A DNA stretch of 64,000 nt, taken from positions 1-64,000 of the forward strand of contig NZ_NIQA01000001.1 in the NCBI RefSeq assembly GCF_002236805.1, in the 5' to 3' direction. The position numbers and the translations under genes were made by a program. This DNA comes from Pusillimonas sp. T2 (GTDB taxonomy: Bacteria; Pseudomonadota; Gammaproteobacteria; Burkholderiales; Burkholderiaceae_B). Under the pieces are notes generated by a model. It had not been told where the DNA came from and did not search any database. It was given only the letters and a program-made list of their open reading frames with translations. Within the stretch, counting starts at the first letter, position 1. Each line of letters starts with the position of its first letter. This document shows positions 1 to 8,885 of this stretch, piece by piece.

Positions 1-1105
1 GTTCTTCAGACCTTCCATAAGTTTGCAAACGTCGATACAGAAAAAGGCCTCGTACTGATAGCAGCAAGAACAGCACGGCACCGATCAGGCCGTACTCGAA
101 AACGATCCCGAGCCAGGTAATATCAGCAAGGAAGAAGAAGTGGTGAAAGTAGGCAATCAGACTGTCTTGGCTGGTTGGGCTGATTGTGCCCACACCAAAG
201 ATCCAGCGCATGGGGTCATCACCCAGGAACTGTGTCGCCAAAAGGATACTGATCGCGCGAGTGTCAAAGCCTGTACTGACGTCAGCGCTAAACGTGGTGG
301 CGAGATAGCCAACCGAAAATATCGCAGCCAGTAAAACAGGAACAAGGATCATCAGAAAGACCCGTATCGCGGGGCGTGACCAAAGGAAAACGTTGAGTAC
401 CAGAACGCCTGTAACTCCGATAACCATCGCCCGGGTCTTTACAATAAAAACAACAACAAACAGAAATATAGCCGCGCCGATCAGGTAACGGAGGCTTCTC
501 TCAAAAACGGCACGTCGAAAGCAAAAAAACAGGGCAATGATCGGAAAGTACATCGACATTCGAATGCGATTACCCCGATGATCATGCGAAAAAAATGGCG
601 CATCTCCGACCACGTACTCGGTGCTGTACCAGGAATCAGGTATGAACAACCAGAATGCAATAAGCACGCCGGCCACAACAATACCCAAACGAATGAAACT
701 GCGCTCAATTTCATACAAGGTTGGTTTTATCGTCAGCAGCACGGCCAAAAATGAGAAAAAATACAGCAGCGGCAGCAGCTTGACTTGAGCGGTGATACTG
801 GTGAAGAAAGTCTGATGAAAATAAACACCGGCCGCGAAGCTTGGAACAAGTAAAAGCCACGACCATGAGACAAGAATCTGGCGAGTCATCGGAAATCGCG
901 GGTAGTGACGCAAAGCAATGAATGCGGGCAACGAGATAACGGGAAACGCCTTGGACAACGCCCACAACGGCCAGACGGCAACGATGTAATGGAACACTTG
1001 ACCGAAAAATAACAATAACCCGGCCAACAGCCAGACGACACCTCTGCGAGCCAAAGCAGGCGAGAACAAGGGTGCCAGTTCAGGCTCGGTAGGGGCGCTA
1101 TGCAT
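1..1105 (-). CDS. O-antigen polymerase/ligase-like membrane protein (partial, C-terminus off the window)
   Basis: The minus-strand frame is open from an ATG at 1105 to the left edge, giving at least 367 residues with no stop seen. The translation is strongly hydrophobic, with many membrane segments separated by short basic loops. A hydrophilic loop around residues 170-190 (context SHDHRGNRIRMS) is followed by more membrane segments and a second long loop before GDDPMRWIFGVG. This architecture is typical of Wzy polymerases and WaaL-like ligases (O-antigen ligase superfamily), which join or transfer polysaccharide repeat units at the periplasmic face of the inner membrane. The neighbours, an export lipoprotein and a chain-length protein, support a polymerase role. 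Polymerase cannot be told from ligase, and no family signature was checked by search. Confidence 0.7.
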   Translation of the reverse strand, partial: MHSAPTEPELAPLFSPALARRGVVWLLAGLLLFFGQVFHYIVAVWPLWALSKAFPVISLPAFIALRHYPRFPMTRQILVSWSWLLLVPSFAAGVYFHQTFFTSITAQVKLLPLLYFFSFLAVLLTIKPTLYEIERSFIRLGIVVAGVLIAFWLFIPDSWYSTEYVVGDAPFFSHDHRGNRIRMSMYFPIIALFFCFRRAVFERSLRYLIGAAIFLFVVVFIVKTRAMVIGVTGVLVLNVFLWSRPAIRVFLMILVPVLLAAIFSVGYLATTFSADVSTGFDTRAISILLATQFLGDDPMRWIFGVGTISPTSQDSLIAYFHHFFFLADITWLGIVFEYGLIGAVLFLLLSVRGLFLYRRLQTYGRSEE

Positions 1106-1167
1106 GCAGTGACATTTCTTGGGCCAGGTCAGACTGTATCAAGACCTTTAGACAGAACGCAGAAACC

Positions 1168-1923
1168 TCAGGGTTGATTAGTGTTTGTCTCGTTTGTAAA
1201 GCTGTAATTGATGCTCTTGTTAAACGGCAGGGCCAGATTGATGTACTGATTGATCCATTGATTAAGCTCACTAATGGAAGATTGCGGAACGAAGATTGTG
1301 TCCGAAGGCTGTAAAACCACGACTTGATCCGGGTCGCCTTGTCGTGTCAAGGAGACCAGATTGACCGTTCGTAACATGGGGCGTCCATCTGGCGCGCGAC
1401 GAATCAAAACAATCTCTTGGGTACGGGCTGTATCACGCAGCCCACGTGCGGCCGTAATTGCTTGTAAAGGATCCATGCCCGGGCGCAGCAGAACTTCGCC
1501 TGGTTGAACCACTTCACCCCCCACATACACGCGACTGTTGTATTTAAGGACACTCACGAGAGCATGGGCGTCGGCAACGATACCTTTGGCAAGGAGAACC
1601 CGATCAATCTCGCTTGCCAATTGTTCGATTGTGCGCCCCTCGGCTTGTAGCTGACCAGCCATGGGCACGGTAAACATGCCGTCAGGCGCTACAGCCGCCT
1701 GGTGGTTGAGCTCGGCATTGAAAGGAAATGACACAGCCAGATCATCGCCAGGTTGGATTCGATACACGTAGGGCCCCGAGTCAACCCAGGTGGCAAAGCC
1801 TTCAGGTTGCCGGTAAGATTGCTCGACCCAAGTTGGGGTACATCCAGTCAAGGCAAACAGTGCAACAAAAAACACCGATACAAGTGTGTGATTGGAGCGA
1901 ATGGTGTCATGCGACAGGGACAT
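1168..1923 (-). CDS. Polysaccharide export outer-membrane lipoprotein (Wza/GumB type)
   Basis: The protein has 251 residues. A short lipoprotein signal ends in a lipobox with L25-T26-G27-C28, so the mature protein would be lipidated at Cys28 and sent to the outer membrane. The next stretch contains the Poly_export motif (YRIQPGDDLAVSF, residues about 54-66), then a first beta-grasp/SLBB-like segment (VYVGGEVVQPGEVLLRPGM) and a second ending in the phrase PSDTIFVPQSSI. Members of this family form the channel through which exopolysaccharide or capsule leaves the cell. It is smaller than Wza (about 380 residues), like GumB/EpsA-type exporters that lack the extra SLBB domain. It lies upstream of the polymerase-like gene on the same strand and is divergent from the chain-length gene at 2342. 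Confidence 0.88.
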   Translation of the reverse strand: MSLSHDTIRSNHTLVSVFFVALFALTGCTPTWVEQSYRQPEGFATWVDSGPYVYRIQPGDDLAVSFPFNAELNHQAAVAPDGMFTVPMAGQLQAEGRTIEQLASEIDRVLLAKGIVADAHALVSVLKYNSRVYVGGEVVQPGEVLLRPGMDPLQAITAARGLRDTARTQEIVLIRRAPDGRPMLRTVNLVSLTRQGDPDQVVVLQPSDTIFVPQSSISELNQWINQYINLALPFNKSINYSFTNETNTNQP

Positions 1924-2341
1924 GTGGTACAGACCTTTGAAAAAACCTCACAACGGATGAGGTGTACACGAACAACATTTGAGTGTCATAATAAGGCAGT
2001 TTGTTTGAAATAGTAGCTTTCCTGACATTTTAGATTACGCGCGGTCAAGTAGGTACCCCGCCGGTCGTCCCGAAATTCAAGATGATTTTGAAGACTGCGT
2101 CCTTCCCAAGAAAACTCGATCATTTTTGACTTTGTGAGGCCATAGCAAGATGAAACAGAGGTTTGCCTTGGTACCCTTGAACGGTCAAATGCAAGATCTC
2201 TATTGATGCAGCTGAACTTGTATTTTGCTCACGCAACCGCAAGATGCCGCGAAACGCGGGGTCGCATCAGCGCCTCCACTTTGCTGCTTCAAGCGGCTCA
2301 CAAACAAAGACTCCTGCTCTGTCAGGGGATTGTCATTTAGT
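1924..2341. promoter_or_regulatory. Divergent intergenic region of the polysaccharide locus
   Basis: This stretch of about 420 bases separates the divergent exporter and chain-length genes and must hold the promoters of both. It is more A/T-rich than the genes. I see no clear JUMPstart/ops-type element and no hairpin followed by a T run. The frame of the chain-length protein stays open upstream to 2225, but that extension is cysteine-rich and unlike a Wzz N-terminus, so I treat it as non-coding. Confidence 0.4.
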
Positions 2342-4501
2342 ATGGTTATATCCACCAGAGAGAGGCCGGCAAGTCGAGGGGCAGCTGCCCTGACGGTTCG
2401 TGACTATCTGAATACCTGTTTTTACTACCGAAAGGTAGGTATTGCGGTATTTTTAGCCATTATGCTGCTGGGGCTCATCGCTACGTGGCTTTTCCCCATG
2501 CCGTACCGCGCACAGGCCACTCTGCTGGTACTGAACGCGGCTTACTATGACCAGTCAAACAGTACGCAAGGTGTTCAGCTGACGCCCGCTGTGGGTCAGT
2601 TGGTAAGCGTTGAGGCGCAAATCATTAATAGCCCCGAACTGCAACGCAATGTTGTGATGTCACAACTGGGCAATAACGCAGCTCCAGGTCTGATCGAACG
2701 CGATCTGCAAAACTTCAAGAACAATTTTCATCTTAAGCAAAACGATCTTGCCAACACCATCACCCTTTCCTTTTACAGCAATGATCCCGAGCAGGCCGCC
2801 AAATCATTAGAGTCATTGCTAAAAGTCTATTTTGAGCAACGTGCCTCCATCTTGACATCAGGCCGCGCCGGGATGTTGATAGACCTGAGAGACGAAGCTC
2901 GCGTCACGCTTGAGAAAGCAAATCGTGCATTGACCGAATTTCAAAAAGCACACGATGTCGTCAACATTCAAGACCAGATCGCCCGGGCCGTCGCACTGGA
3001 AAGTCTGCTCGTGCAACGAAAAATGGAGAATGAAGCAGCATTGGCTCAAGATCGCAGCGGTCTGGAGGCTTTACTCGCCGCGACTGAAAACGTCACAGAG
3101 AACGTTCTGCTTTTTACTGATAACTCGGAAATGATGCGATCCCAGGCGACAATGCGGTTGTCGCTGATGGAGCTGGAAGCACGTCGAGCTGAATTTGCCG
3201 CTCGATACATGGAAACATCTCCGTTTGTGACGCAATTGGATCGCCAGATCGCGGAGTTGCGCGTCACTCTGGAGAAACAAAAGCTTTCTGATGGCGTGTC
3301 ATCCCGACACGGTCGAAATACTTACTACGACACTGTTCAAGACAAGATTGCTTCGCTGAAAACCAGTATTGCCGGGGAAGTAGCCCGCCAGGAGGAGCTG
3401 GAGGTACAGGTCGAGACAACGCGAGCGCGATTACGCAGCCTTATTTCCGTATCCAACCAGATGCGCCAACTGGAAGTTGAGCGTGACATCGCTGCGGAAA
3501 GCTTTCGCGAACGATCACGTCAAGCAGAGCTGGCGCTCAGCCAACAAGAGCAGGCCCGGGAAGTTAATAGCACTAACGTGCGGGTGATTGAGGCTCCAGA
3601 GGTACCATCGCGCCGTACCGTTTCGATTTCCATGCTGATTGCAGCCTGTTTTGTCGCTGCGCTAACAACCGCCGCGCTGGTCAGCTTGCTTCTATCCTCA
3701 CTGCGGGAGACCTTCTTAAGTCCGGAGCAAATTGAGCGCGCACTTTCTTTGCGCGTCTTGAGTTCGCCCATTTCACCACGCGGCCGCATGCGTAAACGGG
3801 ATGTGACCAATGACCTGGCCACTTATGGAGAGCATAGCCAGTTAGCTTCAAAAATATACACTTTGCCAGGTGACCGAGGTAAGGTCGTGATGGCTATTTC
3901 TCATGACAAACATGACGGAGCGCAAGCGGTTATCAAACAGTTAGCATTAGCACTAGAGGTTCGCACAATCAAGCCTGTTTTGATCATGGATATGTCATCA
4001 GGTTTGGATGAGCACGCATATGGCAGTCCTAACGATGAAGGAAAGGTGGTCTGGGAGTGTCCTGACAGTGCAGTCGCTTTGTCCTGCTCAATGCCAGAGA
4101 ATGCGTTTGAAAACCAAGATAATAACGCGCTCGCTTTTTATCCGGTTGAAAATCATAACATTGTGATCGCACGTCATCGACTTTCCGCTCAACATCTTGC
4201 TCAAAACAAGATTTCCGAGATGTTTGATGTAGCACGTTCGTATTACGACTATATACTGGTGGACATGCTACCCGTCGGGCGATCCCCGGTAGTTATCGAG
4301 AACGCCCCCCTGGCTGATGCGGTATTTTTGGTTATCCGAGCAGAATCGACTCGCAAACCAATAGCCCAGATGCTAAAGAGTCAAGTACAGGAGGCCGACG
4401 GCAATATTATTGGTGTCGCCATGACGGATCGTCGTGTTTATATTCCTGACTTCGTTTACAAAGTCATGGCAAATCGCTCCCGAAACTTGAAAACATCATG
4501 A
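2342..4501 (+). CDS. Wzz/Wzc-type polysaccharide co-polymerase with degenerate kinase-like domain
   Basis: From the ATG at 2342 the protein has 719 residues; an AGGGGA-like ribosome site precedes this start, while the frame itself opens at 2225. Order: short cytoplasmic N-terminus, first membrane segment at about residues 36-57, a long periplasmic coiled-coil region with Wzz features, second membrane segment at about 426-450, then a cytoplasmic domain of about 270 residues. That domain resembles bacterial tyrosine kinases (Wzc, EpsB): VLIMDMSS sits at the Walker A' position and YDYILVDMLP at Walker B. The Walker A position reads ISHDKHDGAQAVIK, with no GKS/T, and no tyrosine-rich tail follows. 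It probably sets polysaccharide chain length and contacts the exporter, but an active kinase is doubtful. It overlaps the next gene by four bases (ATGA). Confidence 0.85.
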   Translation: MVISTRERPASRGAAALTVRDYLNTCFYYRKVGIAVFLAIMLLGLIATWLFPMPYRAQATLLVLNAAYYDQSNSTQGVQLTPAVGQLVSVEAQIINSPELQRNVVMSQLGNNAAPGLIERDLQNFKNNFHLKQNDLANTITLSFYSNDPEQAAKSLESLLKVYFEQRASILTSGRAGMLIDLRDEARVTLEKANRALTEFQKAHDVVNIQDQIARAVALESLLVQRKMENEAALAQDRSGLEALLAATENVTENVLLFTDNSEMMRSQATMRLSLMELEARRAEFAARYMETSPFVTQLDRQIAELRVTLEKQKLSDGVSSRHGRNTYYDTVQDKIASLKTSIAGEVARQEELEVQVETTRARLRSLISVSNQMRQLEVERDIAAESFRERSRQAELALSQQEQAREVNSTNVRVIEAPEVPSRRTVSISMLIAACFVAALTTAALVSLLLSSLRETFLSPEQIERALSLRVLSSPISPRGRMRKRDVTNDLATYGEHSQLASKIYTLPGDRGKVVMAISHDKHDGAQAVIKQLALALEVRTIKPVLIMDMSSGLDEHAYGSPNDEGKVVWECPDSAVALSCSMPENAFENQDNNALAFYPVENHNIVIARHRLSAQHLAQNKISEMFDVARSYYDYILVDMLPVGRSPVVIENAPLADAVFLVIRAESTRKPIAQMLKSQVQEADGNIIGVAMTDRRVYIPDFVYKVMANRSRNLKTS

Positions 4502-5472
4502 CTCAGATCAGCGCAATATTGCCACTTAAAACGCGCGGACGTCACTACGCTGACAATATTGGCCGTTGCGACATTTTGTTCTCCTCATTAAGACATTTCA
4601 CGACGCCAGAAACCTTTAGCCGGTTTGTCATTGTCGTGCCCCATGAAGAGGTAGATGAGGTCAAGTCCTACGCCAAAGCCTGGTCCGATTTTCCGATCGT
4701 CATTGTGGACGAATCTGAACACATGGCAGTCTTCGGCGAGTTTTCACAACGCCATCAAATCCGGAATTGGCATCGTCAGCAGATCATCAAGCTTTATGCG
4801 CCAGCCCTGATTGATACCGAGTACTTCCTGGTCTTTGATCCAGACTGCTTTGCGACGCACCCATTCACGGCAGACTCATTAGTTGTCGACGGCAAAGCCG
4901 TGACACATTACATGCCGCGTGCGGCTGAACCGCATTTTTGGGAAGCGTCTGCACAGCTCCTGCAGCAGGATCCGTTTCTGGATCGTGACGGGATCTGGTG
5001 GACCCCCGCGACATTGTCTCGGACTCTCTGTCTCGCTCTGCATCGGCAGCTTGAACATTTGTATGGCACAGAGTGGCGCAAAGTGTTGCTCAGCAATTAC
5101 ATGATCGACTGGACCGAATACACGCTTTATTGGCTTAATGCTGAGCGTGAGGGTTTACTGGATCAATATCACGCTGCTGCCAAACCAGGCCAGCCTACCT
5201 TGCATGCGAGTGAAAGTGTCTGGTTCGCAGACAAGATGCAAGCATGGGATCACGCCAAGCACTTTGCTGACGACAGTAAAGGTTTATTTGCTGTTGTTCA
5301 GAGCAATACACACATTTCCCCCCAGGCAGTGCAAAAACTGCTGTCACCCTATTTCCCCATTTCGATACAACCTTACGAGCGACATATTGACTATAAGCTG
5401 AAGGGTGCAGAACTCTATTCTGCCCTGACCCGCCGTGCATTAAAGTGGTTGCGACAGTTACGTGGAAAATAG
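4498..5472 (+). CDS. DUF6492-like putative glycosyltransferase
   Basis: The protein has 324 residues, is soluble, and has no signal peptide or membrane segment. The N-terminus (ISAILPLKTRGRHYADNIGR) and the stretch FLVFDPDCFATHPF resemble the GT-A-like family known as DUF6492; D114-P115-D116 would be the metal-binding DxD motif. The four-base overlap with the chain-length gene implies translational coupling and points to polysaccharide assembly, probably sugar transfer on the cytoplasmic face. The family name is from memory of its sequence pattern and was not confirmed by search. A rho-independent terminator follows about 100 bases downstream. Confidence 0.65.
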   Translation: MTQISAILPLKTRGRHYADNIGRCDILFSSLRHFTTPETFSRFVIVVPHEEVDEVKSYAKAWSDFPIVIVDESEHMAVFGEFSQRHQIRNWHRQQIIKLYAPALIDTEYFLVFDPDCFATHPFTADSLVVDGKAVTHYMPRAAEPHFWEASAQLLQQDPFLDRDGIWWTPATLSRTLCLALHRQLEHLYGTEWRKVLLSNYMIDWTEYTLYWLNAEREGLLDQYHAAAKPGQPTLHASESVWFADKMQAWDHAKHFADDSKGLFAVVQSNTHISPQAVQKLLSPYFPISIQPYERHIDYKLKGAELYSALTRRALKWLRQLRGK

Positions 5473-5573
5473 TGCCTGACCCATTCGGGATCATCTCAAG
5501 GCACAGAAGACCGCAGGCCGTTGTCATCACATCGATACTGCCCTTCATCTGAATCCCAGAGTTCGACAGTTTG

Positions 5574-5593
5574 CCGCCTTCGGGCGGTTTTTG
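5574..5593 (+). terminator. Rho-independent terminator after the polysaccharide operon
   Basis: The perfect inverted repeat CCGCC-TTCG-GGCGG is followed by a T-rich run. It lies about 100 bases after the stop of the DUF6492-like gene. The rest of 5473-5820 holds no convincing gene. The last part, just before 5821, is A/T-rich and probably carries the promoter of the GMC oxidoreductase gene. Confidence 0.8.
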
Positions 5594-5820
5594 TTTGCTA
5601 ATTTTCCTTTTGAATCAAAGAAAGGCTAACAAACAAGTCCGCACCGGCCACAACACCTTCAGTGCTGCATTGCTGTCGAGCCTCACAATGTGATCCGCCC
5701 ATCGAATTCCACAGTATGTCGCGTTGCGCCGTACCCAATAACTTTTGGATCCCGATCGTTTACTATGGGTAGAATTCCGATTGTCTTAAAAAAAACCACA
5801 CTGTTGCTTACAAGTCGCTA

Positions 5821-7515
5821 ATGATTGAAGATGCTAACCATGTTCCTGCCAATACCACGCTGCAAACAGATGTTTGCATCATAGGCGCGGGGGCAGCAGG
5901 AGTCAGCCTTGCTCTCGCGTTACAAGACAGTGATTTGCATGTCACCTTGCTAGAAAGTGGTTCTGATCAGTTTGCGGAAGCATGCCAGGCGCTTTACCAG
6001 GGGAGCATTACAAACGAACAGTTGCACCCACCCGCAGACAGCTACCGCGTTCGTCAGTTTGGCGGGTCCACCACTTTGTGGGGTGGGCGATGCATGCCAC
6101 TGGATCCGATTGACTTTGAGGAACGCGACTACATCGCAAATAGTGGGTGGCCAATCAACCAGGCTGATTTGTTACCGTATTACACGCAAGCGAATCAACT
6201 GTGTGAGGCTGGCGAATTTGCCTACACGGCAGAAAAAGCATTTCCAGCTTCTAGGCCGATGCGCCCAATGATCGGCGGTTTTGTCAGCGACACTTATTCA
6301 AGCGACACCTTGGAGCGCTTCAGCTGCCCAACCGACTTTGGAAAAAGATATCAAAGACGCTTGCAGCGCGGTCCTGTAAGGGTACTGCTCAACGCGAACG
6401 CTGGCTGCTTTTCGATTGGGAAAGATGTTCGAACAGCTGGCCCGCTACCCGTCAAAACACTGGCGGGTAATTACTTTACAGTGAATGCCCGTGTCTATGT
6501 CATTGCCACCGGTGGACTGGAAACGGCTCGACTTTTGTTAGCAAGCCCAGGCATGAGCGGCCGTGGACTCGGCAATGCGTATGGTGTCGTCGGACGCTAT
6601 TACATGAGCCACATTGCTGGCACTATAGGTATCGTTGATTTGTCGCAAGCCTCTTCGGTGTGGCACGGTTACGAGATTGCGGAGGATGGCACCTATTGTC
6701 GCCGTCGTCTGGCGTTGGTTCCCCAAGCCCAAAGGGAGCTACGTTCTGGCAATTTCATCGCACGCTTGCACCACCCGCACATTCCAGATGCAGGACATGG
6801 CAGTGGCATTCTTTCAGCTCTCTACCTCGCACGACCGATCGTACCTTACGAATACGCAAAGCGCCTGTACGGAGAAAAGCCCGAGGCGCAAGCAAGCACC
6901 ATCGCTCATCTGAGCAATGTCATTAAGGACAGCCCTCAAACGGTTGCGTTTCTTTGGAACTGGTTGCGCCGCCGCACACTAGCAGAGCGAAAATTTCCAT
7001 CTGTGATTGTCCGCCCCAAGAACCTTCGCTTCTCCCTTGATTTCCATGCCGAGCAGGAACCAAATCCATCCAGCAGAGTGACACTTAACTCAAGTTTTGA
7101 CCCACTTGGTATGCCGCGTATCAACATTGACTGGCGGTACAGCGAACAGGACCTTCGAACGGTCAACGTAGCACTTTCCGCTCTCAAAAACGCTTTTGAA
7201 GAAAGTAAAGTCGGGAGTTTTTCCTACCAACCCGAGGAAGTGGAATCAGAAATGACTCGCTATGGCGCTTATGGTGGCCACCATCTTGGTACGGCCCGAA
7301 TGGGAAACGATCCTGCGACGAGCGTGGTGAATGCAGATTGTCGTTTACATGAAGTAGATAACGTCTATGTTGTTGGCGGGGCTGTATTCCCCACCTCAGG
7401 ACAGGCTAATCCTACCCTGACCATCGTCGCCCTGGCTCTGAGAGCAGCGACCCATCTTCGTAAAACATTGTCTGCCGGCAAAGCCGGCAGCGCTCCTGCA
7501 ACGACCCATCTATGA
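5821..7515 (+). CDS. GMC-family FAD-dependent oxidoreductase
   Basis: The protein has 564 residues. The N-terminal Rossmann motif IGAGAAG (residues 21-27) binds the ADP part of FAD, and a GGSTTLWGGRCMPL motif follows at about residue 81, as in glucose-methanol-choline oxidoreductases. The C-terminal part has the conserved HHLGTARMG stretch (about residues 487-495) with the catalytic histidine region, then a GGAVFPTSGQANPT stretch typical of GMC_oxred_C. Such enzymes oxidise an alcohol or sugar hydroxyl using FAD. The substrate cannot be read from the sequence; next to a polysaccharide locus and coupled to an epimerase, a sugar is plausible. There is no signal peptide, so it is cytoplasmic. 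The four-base overlap with the next gene (ATGA) marks a two-gene operon. Confidence 0.88.
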   Translation: MIEDANHVPANTTLQTDVCIIGAGAAGVSLALALQDSDLHVTLLESGSDQFAEACQALYQGSITNEQLHPPADSYRVRQFGGSTTLWGGRCMPLDPIDFEERDYIANSGWPINQADLLPYYTQANQLCEAGEFAYTAEKAFPASRPMRPMIGGFVSDTYSSDTLERFSCPTDFGKRYQRRLQRGPVRVLLNANAGCFSIGKDVRTAGPLPVKTLAGNYFTVNARVYVIATGGLETARLLLASPGMSGRGLGNAYGVVGRYYMSHIAGTIGIVDLSQASSVWHGYEIAEDGTYCRRRLALVPQAQRELRSGNFIARLHHPHIPDAGHGSGILSALYLARPIVPYEYAKRLYGEKPEAQASTIAHLSNVIKDSPQTVAFLWNWLRRRTLAERKFPSVIVRPKNLRFSLDFHAEQEPNPSSRVTLNSSFDPLGMPRINIDWRYSEQDLRTVNVALSALKNAFEESKVGSFSYQPEEVESEMTRYGAYGGHHLGTARMGNDPATSVVNADCRLHEVDNVYVVGGAVFPTSGQANPTLTIVALALRAATHLRKTLSAGKAGSAPATTHL

Positions 7516-8456
7516 ATACCATCCGAGTCCTGGTTCTTGGTGCGACCGGCTATATTGGACGTCACGTTGTCGACGCCCTAGCCTCAACCTCATGGTCCCG
7601 ACCAGTGGCCGCCGCTCGCCGCGGGGCAACGGTTCAGCTCGACGCAACCGATGAGACCGCATTACTCAAGTCCGCTGATCACATAGATGTGATTGTCAAC
7701 GCACTTGGGGGATCACCTGCAACGATGATTGCCAACGCAACGGCGCTTCGTACCACATTGATGCAGCGACCCAACTTGCGCTTGATTCACCTAAGCTCAA
7801 TGGCAGCCTACGGATCTGCACGAGGCCTGGTCGATGAGACCCGGCCACTACTCGGTAACCTCGATGCTTACGCTGAGGCCAAAGCCAAGGCTGAGGAAAT
7901 CCTGCAACCCTGTCAGGAACAGGTGACGATCCTGAGGCCGGGTTGTGTCTACGGAAACGGCAGTCCTCAATGGACGCTGCGAATTGAGAAATTACTACGC
8001 GCACACCGCCTGGGTGACCTAGGCGCCATCGGAGACGGATCAACCAATCTCGTACACGTTAATGATCTTGTCTACGCAGTGCTGGCAGCATTACAAACAA
8101 GCGAGGCCAGTGGCAACGCATACAATTTGGCCATGCCCGAAGCGCCGACTTGGAACGACTACTTGATTGAGTACGCCAGAGCACTCGCCGCCACACCGGT
8201 TACACGCATCGGGGCGCGTCGTCTGAAGTATGAAACACGACTCGCAGCACCCGTTCTAAAAATAGCAGAAATTCTCTGTCGGAAAATGCGGATTGACACG
8301 CGACATCTCCCACCAGCTATCACGCCCTCACTTTTGCGGCTTTGGCAACAAGACATCGTCTTATGCTCGAAAAAGGCGACGCATGACTTGAAAATATCAT
8401 GGACCCCCTGGAAAAAGGCTATCCGTGAGGAGGCTCTTTTTCACCGACAACCCTGA
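7512..8456 (+). CDS. NAD-dependent epimerase/dehydratase (extended SDR)
   Basis: The protein has 314 residues. The N-terminal glycine motif GATGYIG (about residues 10-16) is the NAD(P)-binding signature of extended short-chain dehydrogenases. The active-site part shows the serine stretch HLSSMAAYG, but the usual YxxxK is found as YAEAKAKAE, the common 'YxxxK' arrangement. Members act on nucleotide-sugars or similar substrates (epimerases, dehydratases, reductases). The start overlaps the stop of the GMC oxidoreductase gene, so the two enzymes are probably made together and may act in sequence on one substrate. This is the last gene before the left repeat of the genomic island at 8498. Confidence 0.85.
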   Translation: MNTIRVLVLGATGYIGRHVVDALASTSWSRPVAAARRGATVQLDATDETALLKSADHIDVIVNALGGSPATMIANATALRTTLMQRPNLRLIHLSSMAAYGSARGLVDETRPLLGNLDAYAEAKAKAEEILQPCQEQVTILRPGCVYGNGSPQWTLRIEKLLRAHRLGDLGAIGDGSTNLVHVNDLVYAVLAALQTSEASGNAYNLAMPEAPTWNDYLIEYARALAATPVTRIGARRLKYETRLAAPVLKIAEILCRKMRIDTRHLPPAITPSLLRLWQQDIVLCSKKATHDLKISWTPWKKAIREEALFHRQP

Positions 8457-8497
8457 AATCGATAAAAACATATTTTGTCAAAATGCAGGGGGAGCTG

Positions 8498-8589
8498 AAA
8501 AGCAAAACGCCAACCCCGAAGGATTGGCGTTTTGCTTGAATTTTTGGCTCCCCGAACTGGGTTCGAACCAGTGACCTGCGGATTAACAG
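8498..8589. repeat. Left attachment-site repeat (attL-like), tRNA-Asn 3' remnant
   Basis: These 92 bases are identical to 21720-21811. They contain the terminator hairpin, the CCA end, the 3' acceptor strand, the T arm and the anticodon-stem side of tRNA-Asn. Identity is lost at 8590, in the anticodon loop next to the anticodon, where the complete copy continues into the rest of the tRNA. The copy cannot fold as a tRNA and is a displaced 3' fragment. Confidence 0.92.
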
Positions 8590-8885
8590 CTAAAACCGGA
8601 CAGAGTTAATTCACCATAACCGTTTGATTTTTTGGTTGTTTTATACATTGAGACCGCACGTAGATCATGCGGTTTTTGCATCAGCGTGCACGGATATTGC
8701 ACTGTGGATTGGAGGCTAACGGTTGTCACGCCGCTAAAAGAAACGTCGTGAGTAGTACGATGTGGTCACCCATCTGTGGCTGCATTCGGCCAGAAGCGGC
8801 CGTCTACAGTCGTGAGAAGAGGACTTTCAATGATCGCAATAACATATGTCTACCAACTAAGGCAGTAGACTTGTTGAACAATCGG
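8590..8885. other. Non-coding left end of the island
   Basis: No gene is supported here. A weak plus-strand terminator-like hairpin lies at 8653-8677 (ACCGCA, loop of nine bases, TGCGGT, then five T). A frame open at 8667-9119 runs mostly antisense to the OLD-like gene and shows no protein-like character. No recognisable remnant of an integrase was found, although this is one of the two places where one would be expected. Confidence 0.5.

Noticed and set aside
157..965. Short minus-strand frames at 157-345, 481-714 and 711-965
   Set aside because: They are shadows in other frames. The true gene is the edge-running frame from 1105, which lacks a stop inside the window.
36..8456. The polysaccharide locus as part of the same island
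   Set aside because: It lies outside the left repeat and has its own terminator. It may also be accessory, but nothing in the sequence ties it to the island.
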